64,000 nt of DNA from Bordetella petrii. Lineage in GTDB: Bacteria; Pseudomonadota; Gammaproteobacteria; Burkholderiales; Burkholderiaceae_B. The notes under the pieces were generated by a model. It had not been told where the DNA came from. It was given only the letters and a program-made list of their open reading frames with translations, and did not search any database. Shown here piece by piece: positions 16,991-25,821 of the stretch. Each line of letters opens with the position of its first letter. Position 1 is the stretch's first letter. A program made the position numbers and the translations under genes. The stretch spans positions 4,154,001 to 4,218,000 of the forward strand of contig NC_010170.1 in assembly GCF_000067205.1 (NCBI RefSeq), in the 5' to 3' direction.

Positions 16991-17956
16991 TCAGGAAGCG
17001 GGAAAATGGTCAAAGCCGCGCGGCAGGCCGTCCATGGGCCGTCCATCGGCGCCCAGGACCACGATGCCGGGGCACGGGTCGATATGGCCGACAGCGGTGA
17101 CGGGCACGCCGGCGCCTGCCGCGGCGGCCAGCACACGGTCGCGGTCGCCGGGCGCAGCGGTAAAGCAGAGCTCGTAGGCATCGCCGCCGCCCAGCACGGC
17201 TTGCGCCGCCGCGGCAGGGGGCAGGCCGCGCACGGCCGCCGCCACGGGCATGGCGCCGTAGCGCAGCTTCGCGCCCACGCCGCTGGCGGCCAGCACATGG
17301 CCCAGGTCTTGCAGCAGGCCGTCGGAAATGTCGATGGCGGCGTGGGCCACGCCGCCCAGGGCCAGCCCCAACGCCACGCGGGGCTCGGGCCATTCGAGCG
17401 CGCGGCGCGCATCGGCCAGCCGGGCGGCGTCGGCCGGTAGCTGGCCGTCGAGCAGGCGGTAGGCCACGTCGGCCGCTCCCAGCGCGCCCGACACCCAGAT
17501 CTCGTCGCCCGCGCAGGCGGCGTCGCGGCGCAACGCGCGGGCGGGCGCCACCGCGCCGAACACGGTGACGCTGATGGCCAGGTCGTGCGGGCTGCGGGTG
17601 GTATCGCCGCCCATGAGCGGGCAGCCGTGGGCATCGGCCAGTTCGTGGAAGCCGCGCGCGAACGCGGCCAGCCAGGCGTCATCGGCCTGCGGCAGGGCCA
17701 GGCCCAGCACGCAGCCGACGGGCTGCGCGCCCATGGCGGCGAGGTCGGACAGGTTGACGGCCAGGGCCTTGTGGCCCAGGGCCTGGGGATCGACGTCGGG
17801 AAAGAAGTGCCGCCCCTGGATGAGCAGGTCGGTGCTGGTGGCGATGTGCATGCCCGGCGGCACCGGGAATAGGGCACAGTCGTCGCCCACACCCAGCATG
17901 CCGGCCGGCGCGGGCCGGGTGAAATAACGCGCGATGAGGTCGAATTCAGACGCCAA
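16991..17956 (-). CDS. thiL: Thiamine-monophosphate kinase
   Basis: This enzyme of about 321 residues phosphorylates thiamine monophosphate to the diphosphate cofactor. Motifs are GVGDDCA, STDLLIQGRHF, MGGDTTRSP, AIDISDGLLQDLGH and GGGDAYELCF; the last is a variant of the usual GGEDYEL. No ATG lies near the conserved ASEFDLIARYF start, so a TTG at 17956 is chosen, giving the family's normal N-terminus. Confidence 0.92.
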   Translation of the reverse strand: MASEFDLIARYFTRPAPAGMLGVGDDCALFPVPPGMHIATSTDLLIQGRHFFPDVDPQALGHKALAVNLSDLAAMGAQPVGCVLGLALPQADDAWLAAFARGFHELADAHGCPLMGGDTTRSPHDLAISVTVFGAVAPARALRRDAACAGDEIWVSGALGAADVAYRLLDGQLPADAARLADARRALEWPEPRVALGLALGGVAHAAIDISDGLLQDLGHVLAASGVGAKLRYGAMPVAAAVRGLPPAAAAQAVLGGGDAYELCFTAAPGDRDRVLAAAAGAGVPVTAVGHIDPCPGIVVLGADGRPMDGLPRGFDHFPAS

Positions 17957-17997
17957 GATGGTCTCCAGGCCCGCGCCCGCCGCGGCGCCGGCCGGCC

Positions 17998-18495
17998 TTA
18001 GCGGCGCTGCGACGCGGCGGCCTGCACCTCGGCCGCCCGCACGTCGGCGGCCAGCTTGTCGAGCACGCCGTTGACGAACTTGAAGCCGTCGGTGCCGCCG
18101 AACGACTTGGCCAGTTCGACGGCTTCGTTGATGGCAACCTTGTACGGCACTTCGAGGTGATGCACGAGTTCGTAGCTGCCGATAAGCAGAATGCCATGCT
18201 CGACCGGCGACAGTTCGCCCAGCGGGCGGTCGATGTAGGGGGTGAAGCGTTCGCGCAGGCCACCGGCTTCTTGCAGCACGCCGTGCAGCAGCGTCTTGAA
18301 CCACTGCGCGTCGGCTTCGGAGAAGTCGTCGGCGTCGCGCAGGTGCGCGTCGATCTCGCCGGCGTCCTGCGTGCCTTCGCCGCCGCGCAGCAGCCATGCG
18401 TAGACGCCCTGCAGGGCGAATTCGCGGGCGCGGCGGCGGGCGCTGGCGCGGGCCTGCGCCGCGCTATCAGCGGCGGTCGGTTTCTTCGTCGTCAA
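17998..18495 (-). CDS. nusB: Transcription antitermination factor NusB
   Basis: This 165-residue all-helical protein binds boxA RNA with NusE and supports rRNA antitermination. Family segments are RRRAREFALQGVYAWLL, YIDRPLGELSPVEHGILLIGSYEL and VPYKVAINEAVELAKSFGGTDGFKFVNGVLDKL. It begins with TTG at 18495, inside the 3' end of ribH (29-bp overlap). AGAGG lies about 9 bases upstream, within the codons for ribH's acidic tail. Confidence 0.95.
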   Translation of the reverse strand: MTTKKPTAADSAAQARASARRRAREFALQGVYAWLLRGGEGTQDAGEIDAHLRDADDFSEADAQWFKTLLHGVLQEAGGLRERFTPYIDRPLGELSPVEHGILLIGSYELVHHLEVPYKVAINEAVELAKSFGGTDGFKFVNGVLDKLAADVRAAEVQAAASQRR

Positions 18496-18994
18496 AATCT
18501 TCGTCCTCTTCGTCTTCGTCTTCGTCGTCTTCTTCGGGTTCCAGCGCCGCCACCAGGTTGGCCATTTCGACCGCCACCAGGGCGCAGTCGCCGCCCTTGC
18601 CTGCCGCGCGCGCCTGGGCTTGCTCGTCGGTGTCGACGGTGAGGACGCCGTTGGCGACCGGAATGCCGGTTTCTAGCGAAATGCGGGAAATGGCGCGGGC
18701 CATTTCGTTGCTGACCACTTCGAAGTGGTAGGTTTCGCCGCGGATGACCGCGCCCAGGGCGATGAGGGCGTCGAATTCGAAGGTTTCGGCCATGTGCGAC
18801 AGCGCCACGCCCAGTTCGAGCGCGCCGGGCACGGTGACCACCATGATGTCGCGCTCGTCCACGCCCAGCTCACCCAGCTTCTGCAAGCAGGCATCGAGCT
18901 CGGCCTGGCCGATTTCTTCGTTGAAACGGGCGCGCACGATGCCGATGTGCAGCCCTTCGCCGTTCAGGTCGGGGGTGAGGATGTAAGGATTCAT
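18467..18994 (-). CDS. ribH: 6,7-dimethyl-8-ribityllumazine synthase
   Basis: This 175-residue penultimate enzyme of riboflavin synthesis condenses the ribityl pyrimidine with dihydroxybutanone phosphate. Motifs are IVRARFNEEI, VPGALELGVALS and ALGAVIRGETYHFEVV (catalytic His). An unusual tail of about 25 residues is almost all Glu and Asp (EPEEDDEDEDEEDEDFDDEE) and is encoded by a low-complexity purine tract; it lies beyond the catalytic fold. Its ATG overlaps the ribB stop. Confidence 0.96.
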   Translation of the reverse strand: MNPYILTPDLNGEGLHIGIVRARFNEEIGQAELDACLQKLGELGVDERDIMVVTVPGALELGVALSHMAETFEFDALIALGAVIRGETYHFEVVSNEMARAISRISLETGIPVANGVLTVDTDEQAQARAAGKGGDCALVAVEMANLVAALEPEEDDEDEDEEDEDFDDEETDRR

Positions 18995-20181
18995 GTGTCG
19001 GCCTTAAGGGAAGTGGCAGAGGAGGAAGGGTCGCAATCGTAACCCGTAATGGTGAGCGAGAAACCCGCCATGCTGGGCATTTTGCGCGGGCGGGCCAGCA
19101 GGCGCATCTGGCCGACGTTCAGGTCGCGCAGGATCTGCGCGCCGATACCGTAGGTGCGCAGGCCGTAGCGGTCGCCGTCGCGGGCGGGCTGGCGCGCGTC
19201 GGTGTCGGACCAGCCGGCGATTTGCTGGAACAGATGCTCGGCGGACGACTGGCAGTTCATCAGCACCACCACGCCAGCCGGCGCCTTGGCGATGGCCTGC
19301 AGGGCGCGGCCCACGCCCCAGCTGTGGGCGGTGGCGCCGGCGTCCAGGGCGTCGAGAATGGAGGCGGGCTCGTGCACGCGCACCAGGGTTTCGCGCTGCG
19401 GGTCGATGTCGCCGTGCACCAGCGCCAGATGGGCCGAGCCGCTGGCCGTGTCCTGGTATGCCACGGCGCGGAACTCGCCCCACGCGGTCTGCATGCTGCG
19501 GTCGCCCACGCGCTTGACCACGGATTCGTGTTCGCTGCGGTACTGGATGAGATCGGCGATGGTGCCGATTTTCAGGTTGTGCTGGCGCGCGAACTCGACC
19601 AGGTCGGGCAGCCGCGCCATGGTGCCGTCGGGGTTGAGGATTTCGCAGATGACGGCGGCCGGCGTCAGGCCGGCCATGGCGGTGAGGTCGCAACCGGCTT
19701 CGGTGTGGCCGGCGCGCACCAGCACGCCGCCGGGCACCGCGCGCACAGGGAAGATATGGCCGGGCTGGACCAGGTCGCTGGGCTTGGCGTCGCGCGCCAC
19801 CGCCACCTGGATGGTGCGGGCGCGGTCGGCCGCCGAAATGCCGGTTTCGACGCCCACGGCGGCTTCGATGGACTGGGTGAAGTTGGTGCCGTAGCGGGTG
19901 CCGTTACGGCTGGCCATGAGCGGCAGCTCGAGCTGGCGGCAACGCTCTTCGGTAAGGGTCAGGCACACCAGGCCGCGGCCGTGGGTGACCATGAAATTGA
20001 TGGCCTCGGGCGTGACGAACTCGGCGGCCATGACCAGGTCGCCCTCGTTTTCGCGGTCTTCTTCGTCGACCAGGATGACGATGCGGCCGGCGCGCAGCTC
20101 GGCGATGATCTCGGCGACCGAGGCGATGCCGAAGGATTCGGGCGCGGCGCCGGGCGCAATGGAGGCAAGCGGGGCAGACAT
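18991..20181 (-). CDS. ribB: 3,4-dihydroxy-2-butanone 4-phosphate synthase with degenerate GTP cyclohydrolase II domain (RibBX)
   Basis: The protein has 396 residues. The N-terminal half is an intact RibB: DEEDRENEGDLVMAAE (metal-binding acids), SRNGTRYGTNFT and HTEAGCDLTAMAGL. The C-terminal half has the GTP cyclohydrolase II fold. However, where RibA has its zinc cysteines (a CLTGD/RCDCG region) this protein reads LVRVHEPASILDALDAGATA, with no cysteine. So only dihydroxybutanone phosphate synthesis is expected, matching the RibBX class described in Proteobacteria. No FMN riboswitch is visible upstream. Confidence 0.92.
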   Translation of the reverse strand: MSAPLASIAPGAAPESFGIASVAEIIAELRAGRIVILVDEEDRENEGDLVMAAEFVTPEAINFMVTHGRGLVCLTLTEERCRQLELPLMASRNGTRYGTNFTQSIEAAVGVETGISAADRARTIQVAVARDAKPSDLVQPGHIFPVRAVPGGVLVRAGHTEAGCDLTAMAGLTPAAVICEILNPDGTMARLPDLVEFARQHNLKIGTIADLIQYRSEHESVVKRVGDRSMQTAWGEFRAVAYQDTASGSAHLALVHGDIDPQRETLVRVHEPASILDALDAGATAHSWGVGRALQAIAKAPAGVVVLMNCQSSAEHLFQQIAGWSDTDARQPARDGDRYGLRTYGIGAQILRDLNVGQMRLLARPRKMPSMAGFSLTITGYDCDPSSSATSLKADT

Positions 20182-20307
20182 GAAATGGAGGGGGACGGGC
20201 AGGAAAACCCTGATTTTACCGCCCATTCGATGGGGCGGGTTGGCCCCGCCGGCCCCGCGCAAACGCTGGGGCCGGATCGCCGCGCCAGTGGCCGCGGGTC
20301 GCCGGCC
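20182..20307 (-). other. Gap upstream of ribB with GC-rich hairpin
   Basis: The minus strand carries CCGCCC and GGGCGG around an 8-base loop near 20218-20237, followed by TAAAATC. It could be a weak terminator for the FAH gene or a promoter region for ribB; neither is certain. A TAAAAT box lies just downstream of the hairpin on the same strand. Confidence 0.3.
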
Positions 20308-21177
20308 CTAGGCCTTGAACGTGTTCTCGATGTGCCCGATGCCCTGGATCTCGACCCGCACGACGTCGCCGTCTTTCAGGAAGCGCGGCGGGTCCATGCC
20401 CATGCCCACGCCCGCCGGCGTGCCCGTCGCGATGAGGTCGCCCGGATACAGGGTGATGCCGCGCGAGCAGTTTTCGATGATGGTGCCAATATCGAAAATC
20501 AGGTCGCGCGTGTTGGCCGACTGCCGGACTTCTCCGTTGACCAGGCAGCGGATGTCGATGCCGCCGGCGTCCAGCTCGTCGGCGGTGACGACCCAGGGGC
20601 CCATGGGGCAGAACGTGTCGAACGACTTGCCCAGGTGCCATTGGCGATGCCGCTGCTGCACGTCGCGCGCGGTCACGTCATTGACGATGGTGTAGCCGTA
20701 CACGTAGTCCAGCGCCTCGGCGCGGGCGATGTTCTTGCCCTGCTTGCCGATCACCAGGCACAGCTCGGCCTCGTAGTCGATGTCGGCCGATATTCCTTGC
20801 GGCAGGCGCACGTCGTCCGCGGGTCCCACGACCGACTCGGGCACCTTCGAAAAGATGATGGGCCAGGCCTCGCCGTCTTTGCTGTCTTTGAAAATAGAGC
20901 CCGACAACTCGTTGGCGTGCTCATGGTAATTGCGCCCGACGCAGAAGATGTTGCGCGCCGGCCGGGGCACGGGCGCGCGCAGGCGCAGTCCGCCCAGCGG
21001 CCGGGCCGGGCCGGCCTGGCGGGCCAGTTCGGCCAGCGGAACCTGCGCCGTAATCAGCGGCAGAATGCCGGCCCGGGTGTCCACGCCGTCCAGTTGCAGG
21101 GGCTGGACCGACTGGCCGTCGGCCGAGACGATGCCGATGCGGGCGGCGCCCTGCTCTTCGTATGCTGCTAGCCTCAC
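20308..21177 (-). CDS. Fumarylacetoacetate hydrolase-family protein
   Basis: This 289-residue protein is distinct from the FAH protein at 5817-6683. Core motifs are NIFCVGRNYHEHANEL, IDYEAELCLVIGK (metal-binding acids), NDVTARDVQQRH, KSFDTFCPMGPWVVT and GDLIATGTPAGVGMG. Members cleave or decarboxylate diketo acids in aromatic and sugar-acid catabolism. Its location between riboflavin genes and a molybdenum hydroxylase group suggests aromatic or heterocyclic breakdown, but the substrate is unknown. Confidence 0.83.
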   Translation of the reverse strand: MRLAAYEEQGAARIGIVSADGQSVQPLQLDGVDTRAGILPLITAQVPLAELARQAGPARPLGGLRLRAPVPRPARNIFCVGRNYHEHANELSGSIFKDSKDGEAWPIIFSKVPESVVGPADDVRLPQGISADIDYEAELCLVIGKQGKNIARAEALDYVYGYTIVNDVTARDVQQRHRQWHLGKSFDTFCPMGPWVVTADELDAGGIDIRCLVNGEVRQSANTRDLIFDIGTIIENCSRGITLYPGDLIATGTPAGVGMGMDPPRFLKDGDVVRVEIQGIGHIENTFKA

Positions 21178-21230
21178 TTTGATTCCTTTGTCGTTGAAGA
21201 TGATTGTCGTATCGGCGTGGCGCCCGGGGC

Positions 21231-21923
21231 TCAGACCCGGAATCCGTGCGTGTTCTTGTAGGCGTCCAGGCCGCTGTCGGTCAACATGGCGATCAGCTTG
21301 CGGGCCTGTTCGGCCTGGCGTGCGCCGGTGGTGACGGCAGCCGTGTACACCGTGTCCAGCTCGCAGCCCGCGGGCAGCAGGCCAACAGCCTGCACGCCGG
21401 GGCTGTACAGGATTTCGGTGATCTGGGTGCAGCCCACGGGCCTGCCGGGCGCGGCCGCCATGGCTTTCATGGCCGTGGCGCCGTTGGGAAATTCCTTGAT
21501 CCTGGCCGCGATGTCGTCCAGCACGCCCAGTTGCTGGAACACTTTTTTCATGTGCATGCCGGCGGTAGAGCGCTGCATGTCGGGCACGTAGACCGCATCG
21601 GCGTCCCGCAAGGCCCGCTCGAACGCGTCCGGGGTATCCACGGGCACCGTGGGGTTGCCGGCCTTGACGCTGACGCCGGTGCTGACGATGCCCAGGTCGC
21701 GCATGCTGCCCGGCTGCACGTGGCCCGTGCCCGCCAGGTCATCGACCAGCTTGCGCGACAGGATGACGATGTCGCAATCGGCGCCGGCCAGCAGTTTTTC
21801 TTTCATGGCGCCCACGGCGCCGAATTCGCCCGCGATAGCGCAGCCGGCCTCGGACTCGAACCGGGCGCGCACCGCGTCGACCAGGCCCAGGGCGGCCCCC
21901 CCGCTCAGGATGAACAATTTCAT
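21231..21923 (-). CDS. ModA-like substrate-binding domain protein lacking a signal peptide
   Basis: This 230-residue periplasmic-binding-protein-2 fold resembles molybdate-binding ModA proteins (SBP_bac_11 type): LFILSGGAALGLVDAV at the N-terminus, CDIVILSRKLVDDL, and YKNTHGFRV near the end. It begins directly at the first beta strand, without an export signal. It is therefore probably cytosolic unless a remote start exists; none with a signal is visible. Next to a molybdenum-hydroxylase operon it might handle the cofactor or sense a ligand. Confidence 0.65.
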   Translation of the reverse strand: MKLFILSGGAALGLVDAVRARFESEAGCAIAGEFGAVGAMKEKLLAGADCDIVILSRKLVDDLAGTGHVQPGSMRDLGIVSTGVSVKAGNPTVPVDTPDAFERALRDADAVYVPDMQRSTAGMHMKKVFQQLGVLDDIAARIKEFPNGATAMKAMAAAPGRPVGCTQITEILYSPGVQAVGLLPAGCELDTVYTAAVTTGARQAEQARKLIAMLTDSGLDAYKNTHGFRV

Positions 21924-21960
21924 TGGTGCTCCTTCATTGGTGCTCCTTCATTGTGCGTTC

Positions 21961-24120
21961 TCATGCCGCGGTCTCGATGGCGCGCGCGATGTTGTCGAAA
22001 TCCAGCGGCAGCGCCGGCACTCGCACGCCCAGGGCGTCGCGCACCGCGTTGCCGATGGCCCCCGCCACCGGCCCCAGCGAGGGCTCGCCTGCGCCCACCG
22101 GCGGCTGGTCTGGCCGGGGCAGCACGCGCACCTGTACCTGGGGCACTTCGGTAAAACGGATGACCGGGTATTTTTCCCATTCGTCATCAGTCAGCATGCG
22201 GTCGCTGAAGCGCGCCTGTTCCATGATGGCCCAGGAACAGGCCTGGATGGCGCCGCCCTCGATCTGCTGCATCACGCCGTCGGGGTTGATGACCTCGCCC
22301 ACGTCCACGGCGATGAACAGCTCGCGCACCGATACTTTGCGCGCCACCGACACGCGGGCGACCACCGCGCAATAGGCGCCCTTGTTCTTGTAGCGCGCGT
22401 AGCCCATGCCCCACCCCGCTTGCGCGCTGCCGGCCGGCCTGCCGTTCCAGCCGCTCATGGCGCGCACGGCCTCGATAACGGCGACGGCGCGCGGGTCGGA
22501 CAGCATGCCCAGGCGGTAATCGGCGGGATCGATGTCATGGGCCAGCGCGATGTCGTCGACCAAGGCCTCGATGGCGAAGACATTGGCGAAAGCCCCCAGA
22601 CAGCGCAGCGACGACGTGCGCACGGGCATGTTGAGGACGCGATGCGAGGCCAGCGCGCTGCAGGGAATGTCGTAGCACGGAATGATGTTGCGCTCGGCGC
22701 CGCCGCCGGCGGCAATGGGCGCATTGACGGCCGACAGCGGCGGGCAGGGAGGATCCTGGTGCCAGCTGCCCAGCAGCGTGGGAGTCTCTGCACGGCCGGG
22801 CCGCAGGCTGTGGCCCGGCCCCCATACGTCGGCGCGCCAGTCGAGTATGCGGCCTTGCGCGTCGACATCGGCTTGCAGCCGCACCGACATCGGCGGCCCC
22901 TGGGGCGCCCAGCACAGCTCATCGGCGCGCGACCACTGCACCCGCACATGACGCCCGGGCGCCTGCCGCGCCAGCCAGGCCGCGTCGAACGCGGCGTCGT
23001 CGGCGCCATTGTGCCCATAGCACCCTGCGCCCGGCACGTGCTCCACGATGATCTGTTCCGCCGGCATGCCGAACGCCACGGCCAGGTCGGCCCGGAAGTT
23101 ATAGATGCCCTGCCCGTGCATCCATACTTTCAGCGTGCCTTCGTCGCGCAGGCAGGCATAGGCGCACGACGGGCCGATGGAGGCGTGCTTGATGAAAGGC
23201 TTGAAGTAGTCGCCGGTAAAAGTCCTGGCCCGCGCCCCGCCGCCGGCATCGGCCGGCCCCTGCTGGCGGTAGGTCAGGGTCTCGCACGGCTGGCGGCGCA
23301 GCCAGCCCGGCAGCTCGTCCTGCGTGGGCAGGCAGGCCTGCTCATGCCATCGCGCCGAGGCGGCCAGGCGCGCCACGGCCTGGCTGGCAACGTGCTCGTA
23401 ACGGGCCAGCACCCCTACCAGCGAACCGCTGCGCGCCACTTGCACCGGGCATTCCAGGCCCTGCACGGCGTCCGTGTCCAGGTGCGCCAGCCGCGCGCCT
23501 ATCGACGGCGGGCGCAGCATGCGGCCATGCAGCATGTCCGGCAGCGACAGATCGTGGATGAAGCCGTAGCGGCCATGCACCTTATCGGCCAGGCCCAGCG
23601 CCGGCTCGCTCCAGCCGTCCTGGCCCGGTGTGGCCTCGTCGCCAGGCGGCGGCTCCACCGGCACGGCCAGGTCGACGTAGCGCGCCAGGCTCCAGTAGGT
23701 GCCCAGTTCGCGCCCCCCGGCCACGAACGCCCCGTCGTGCAGGCCGACGTCGGCCGGCGCCACGCCGGCCAGGGCGGCCGCGCACTGGGTGTACAGGCGC
23801 CGCGCATGACGGCATGCCATGCGCAGCGACATGCCCGAATGCTGGATCGACAGGCTGCCCGAGGTAATGGACTCGTCGGGGCTGACGCCCGTGCGGGCCG
23901 GCATCATCGTGATGCGCGCCATGGGCACGCCGAGCGCCTGCGCCGCGATCTGCGCAAGCGCTGTCAGGATGTTCTGCCCCAGCTCGACCTTGCCCGAATA
24001 GATGCACACGCGCCCTTCGCCGTCGGCGCGGAACGCCACCCAGCTGGACAGCAGCGGATTGCCCTGCAGGCTGACCGGCATGCCGTCGTCGGCCGCCAGC
24101 GGCGCGAAGGCGGGTTTCAT
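21961..24120 (-). CDS. Xanthine dehydrogenase-family molybdopterin-binding subunit
   Basis: This 719-residue large subunit of a molybdenum hydroxylase contains KVELGQNILTALAQIAAQALG near the N-terminus and MPARTGVSPDESITSGSLS. The catalytic Glu is in VGAGEPSLGP near the C-terminus. The ATG at 24120 overlaps the TGA of the iron-sulfur subunit. With no FAD-subunit gene nearby, it matches the two-subunit isoquinoline/nicotinate/aldehyde oxidoreductase layout. The substrate is probably an N-heterocycle or aldehyde; this is inference. Confidence 0.87.
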   Translation of the reverse strand: MKPAFAPLAADDGMPVSLQGNPLLSSWVAFRADGEGRVCIYSGKVELGQNILTALAQIAAQALGVPMARITMMPARTGVSPDESITSGSLSIQHSGMSLRMACRHARRLYTQCAAALAGVAPADVGLHDGAFVAGGRELGTYWSLARYVDLAVPVEPPPGDEATPGQDGWSEPALGLADKVHGRYGFIHDLSLPDMLHGRMLRPPSIGARLAHLDTDAVQGLECPVQVARSGSLVGVLARYEHVASQAVARLAASARWHEQACLPTQDELPGWLRRQPCETLTYRQQGPADAGGGARARTFTGDYFKPFIKHASIGPSCAYACLRDEGTLKVWMHGQGIYNFRADLAVAFGMPAEQIIVEHVPGAGCYGHNGADDAAFDAAWLARQAPGRHVRVQWSRADELCWAPQGPPMSVRLQADVDAQGRILDWRADVWGPGHSLRPGRAETPTLLGSWHQDPPCPPLSAVNAPIAAGGGAERNIIPCYDIPCSALASHRVLNMPVRTSSLRCLGAFANVFAIEALVDDIALAHDIDPADYRLGMLSDPRAVAVIEAVRAMSGWNGRPAGSAQAGWGMGYARYKNKGAYCAVVARVSVARKVSVRELFIAVDVGEVINPDGVMQQIEGGAIQACSWAIMEQARFSDRMLTDDEWEKYPVIRFTEVPQVQVRVLPRPDQPPVGAGEPSLGPVAGAIGNAVRDALGVRVPALPLDFDNIARAIETAA

Positions 24121-24587
24121 GGCTCGCCCCCGCCGGCCCCGGCGGCCTCGCTGATGGCGCGGATCACCCGCAGATGGCTGCCGCAGCGGCACAGGTTGCG
24201 GTCCATGTGCTCGCGGATCGTCGCGGCATCGGGATGCGGGCAGCGCATCAACAGCCCCGTGGCCGCCGCCAGCATGCCCGAGGTGCAATAACCGCACTGC
24301 GCCGCGCCGTGCCTGATGAAGGCCTGCTGCAGCCGTGCGCCGGCTTCATGCCGCGCCAACCCCTCCACCGTTACCACCTGCTTGCCTTCCACCGACCACA
24401 GCGGCGTGTCGCAGGCCTGCACGGGCACGCCGTCGACCAGCACGGTGCACGCCCCGCAACTGCCCGCGCCGCAGCCAAAATGCGCGCCTTTCAGGCCGAG
24501 TTCGTTGCGCAGGATATCGAGCAGGGCACGCTGGTCCTGCGCCTCGATTTCCTGGCGCGCGCCGTTGACGTAGATGACAGCGGGCAT
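24117..24587 (-). CDS. [2Fe-2S] subunit of the molybdenum hydroxylase
   Basis: This 156-residue electron-transfer subunit has two clusters. The plant-ferredoxin-type site is FGCGAGSCGACTVLVDGVPVQAC (residues about 38-60), and the helical-domain site uses AQCGYCTSGM and RNLCRCG. It passes electrons from the molybdopterin centre to an unidentified acceptor. Overlap and order with the large subunit show cotranslation. Confidence 0.94.
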   Translation of the reverse strand: MPAVIYVNGARQEIEAQDQRALLDILRNELGLKGAHFGCGAGSCGACTVLVDGVPVQACDTPLWSVEGKQVVTVEGLARHEAGARLQQAFIRHGAAQCGYCTSGMLAAATGLLMRCPHPDAATIREHMDRNLCRCGSHLRVIRAISEAAGAGGGEP

Positions 24588-24612
24588 GGGCTTGCTTCGC
24601 CAGGCGCCCGGT

Positions 24613-25596
24613 TCAGGGCTGCACCATGTTGGCGTCCAGGGCGATCTTGCGCAGCCGCGCGATGTCCTGCTGCAAGTATTCCTTGAAGGCCTGGGGGCTC
24701 ATTACCATGGGGGCGACGCCGTCCTTGGCCCACTGCTGCTTGACCGCCGGGTTGCCGGCAATGGCGCCGATGGCCTGGTTGAGCTTGGCCACGATGGCGG
24801 GCGGCGTGCCCCTGGGGGCCAGCAGGCCCAGCCAGATATTGGCTTCGTAGCCCGGCAGGCCGGCTTCGTCGACGGTGGGCAAGTCCGGGAACACGGGCGA
24901 GCGCTGCTTGCCGGTCGTGGCCAGCGCTTTGACGCGGCCGTCCGCCACGAACGGCTGCATGGTGGCGATGGCGTCGAACATATAGTCGACCTCGCCCGCC
25001 GCCACGCCGGTGCGCGCCTGGCCGCTGCTCTTGTAGGGCACATGCTGCGCGTTAGTGCCCGCCATCGAGCGGAACAGCTCGCCGGCGATGTGATACGGGG
25101 TGCCGATGCCCGAACTGGCGTAGTTGAGCGCGCCGGGTTTTTTCTTTTCGAGCGCGATCAGGTTCTGGACGCTGGAGACATCGAGGCCCTTCTTGACCAC
25201 CAGCACCAGGCTGGCCTCGTTGATGGGCGCGACAGGCTCGAAGTCTTTCATCAGGTCGTAGGGCTTGTCCTTGAGCAGAGTCTCGTTGACGGTCTGCGTG
25301 TTGGACATGACCAGCAAGGTGTAGCCGTCGGGCTGGGCGCGCGCCACCGCCGCCGTGCCGATGACCGCGCCGGCGCCGGGCTTGTTCTCGACCACGACCG
25401 ACTGCCCGAACTGCTTTTGCAGTTGCTCGCCCAGGTAGCGGGCGTACACATCGGCGGAACCTCCGGCACCAAATGGTACAACTATAGTGATCGGCCGCTG
25501 GGGGTAGGCGCCGGCCGCGTCCGCAGCGCTGGCCGGTGCGGCGCAAAGCGTCATGCTGGCCGCAAGAATCAGCGGCATTATTGGTTTTTTGCCCAC
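24613..25596 (-). CDS. Tripartite tricarboxylate transporter (Bug-family) substrate-binding protein
   Basis: This 327-residue periplasmic protein has a signal peptide (MGKKPIMPLILAASMTLCAAPASA). The mature start AYPQRPITIVVPFGAGGSADVYAR and the VENKPGAGAVIGTAAVARA segment are hallmarks of Bug proteins, which are greatly expanded in Bordetella-type genomes. No TctA/TctB membrane genes adjoin it, so it is an orphan binding protein. It heads the minus-strand group with the molybdenum hydroxylase and may bind that enzyme's substrate. Confidence 0.93.
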   Translation of the reverse strand: MGKKPIMPLILAASMTLCAAPASAADAAGAYPQRPITIVVPFGAGGSADVYARYLGEQLQKQFGQSVVVENKPGAGAVIGTAAVARAQPDGYTLLVMSNTQTVNETLLKDKPYDLMKDFEPVAPINEASLVLVVKKGLDVSSVQNLIALEKKKPGALNYASSGIGTPYHIAGELFRSMAGTNAQHVPYKSSGQARTGVAAGEVDYMFDAIATMQPFVADGRVKALATTGKQRSPVFPDLPTVDEAGLPGYEANIWLGLLAPRGTPPAIVAKLNQAIGAIAGNPAVKQQWAKDGVAPMVMSPQAFKEYLQQDIARLRKIALDANMVQP

Positions 25597-25671
25597 CTTG
25601 CTCCTCCTTGTCTCTGGTTTGCTCGAATGCGGCGCCCGATCATCGCAGCGGCACCAAAGAGTACCAGTGGC

Positions 25672-25717
25672 GAACCAGAATGCAAACCTGTTTTTGATAT
25701 TGGTTCTACAATGGTTC
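25672..25717. promoter_or_regulatory. Candidate regulator-binding repeats between divergent operons
   Basis: GAACCA at 25672 and two copies of TGGTTC at 25701 and 25712 form inverted and direct repeats in the 225-bp gap between the Bug-protein gene and the HAD gene. Such sites could bind the IclR protein encoded at 26631 or another regulator. Support is limited to repeat structure and location. Confidence 0.4.
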
Positions 25718-25821
25718 AGCTATGCGCTTACCGGCCGGGAGCCCGGCCAGACCGCCGGCGGGCCGCCGCCCGACGTTAAACTGCGCCCAGGAAAAACCGC
25801 CAGAACACTACAAGGATCCCC

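Noticed and set aside
20182..20307. FMN riboswitch before ribB
   Set aside because: The gap is short and the conserved riboswitch blocks are not visible.
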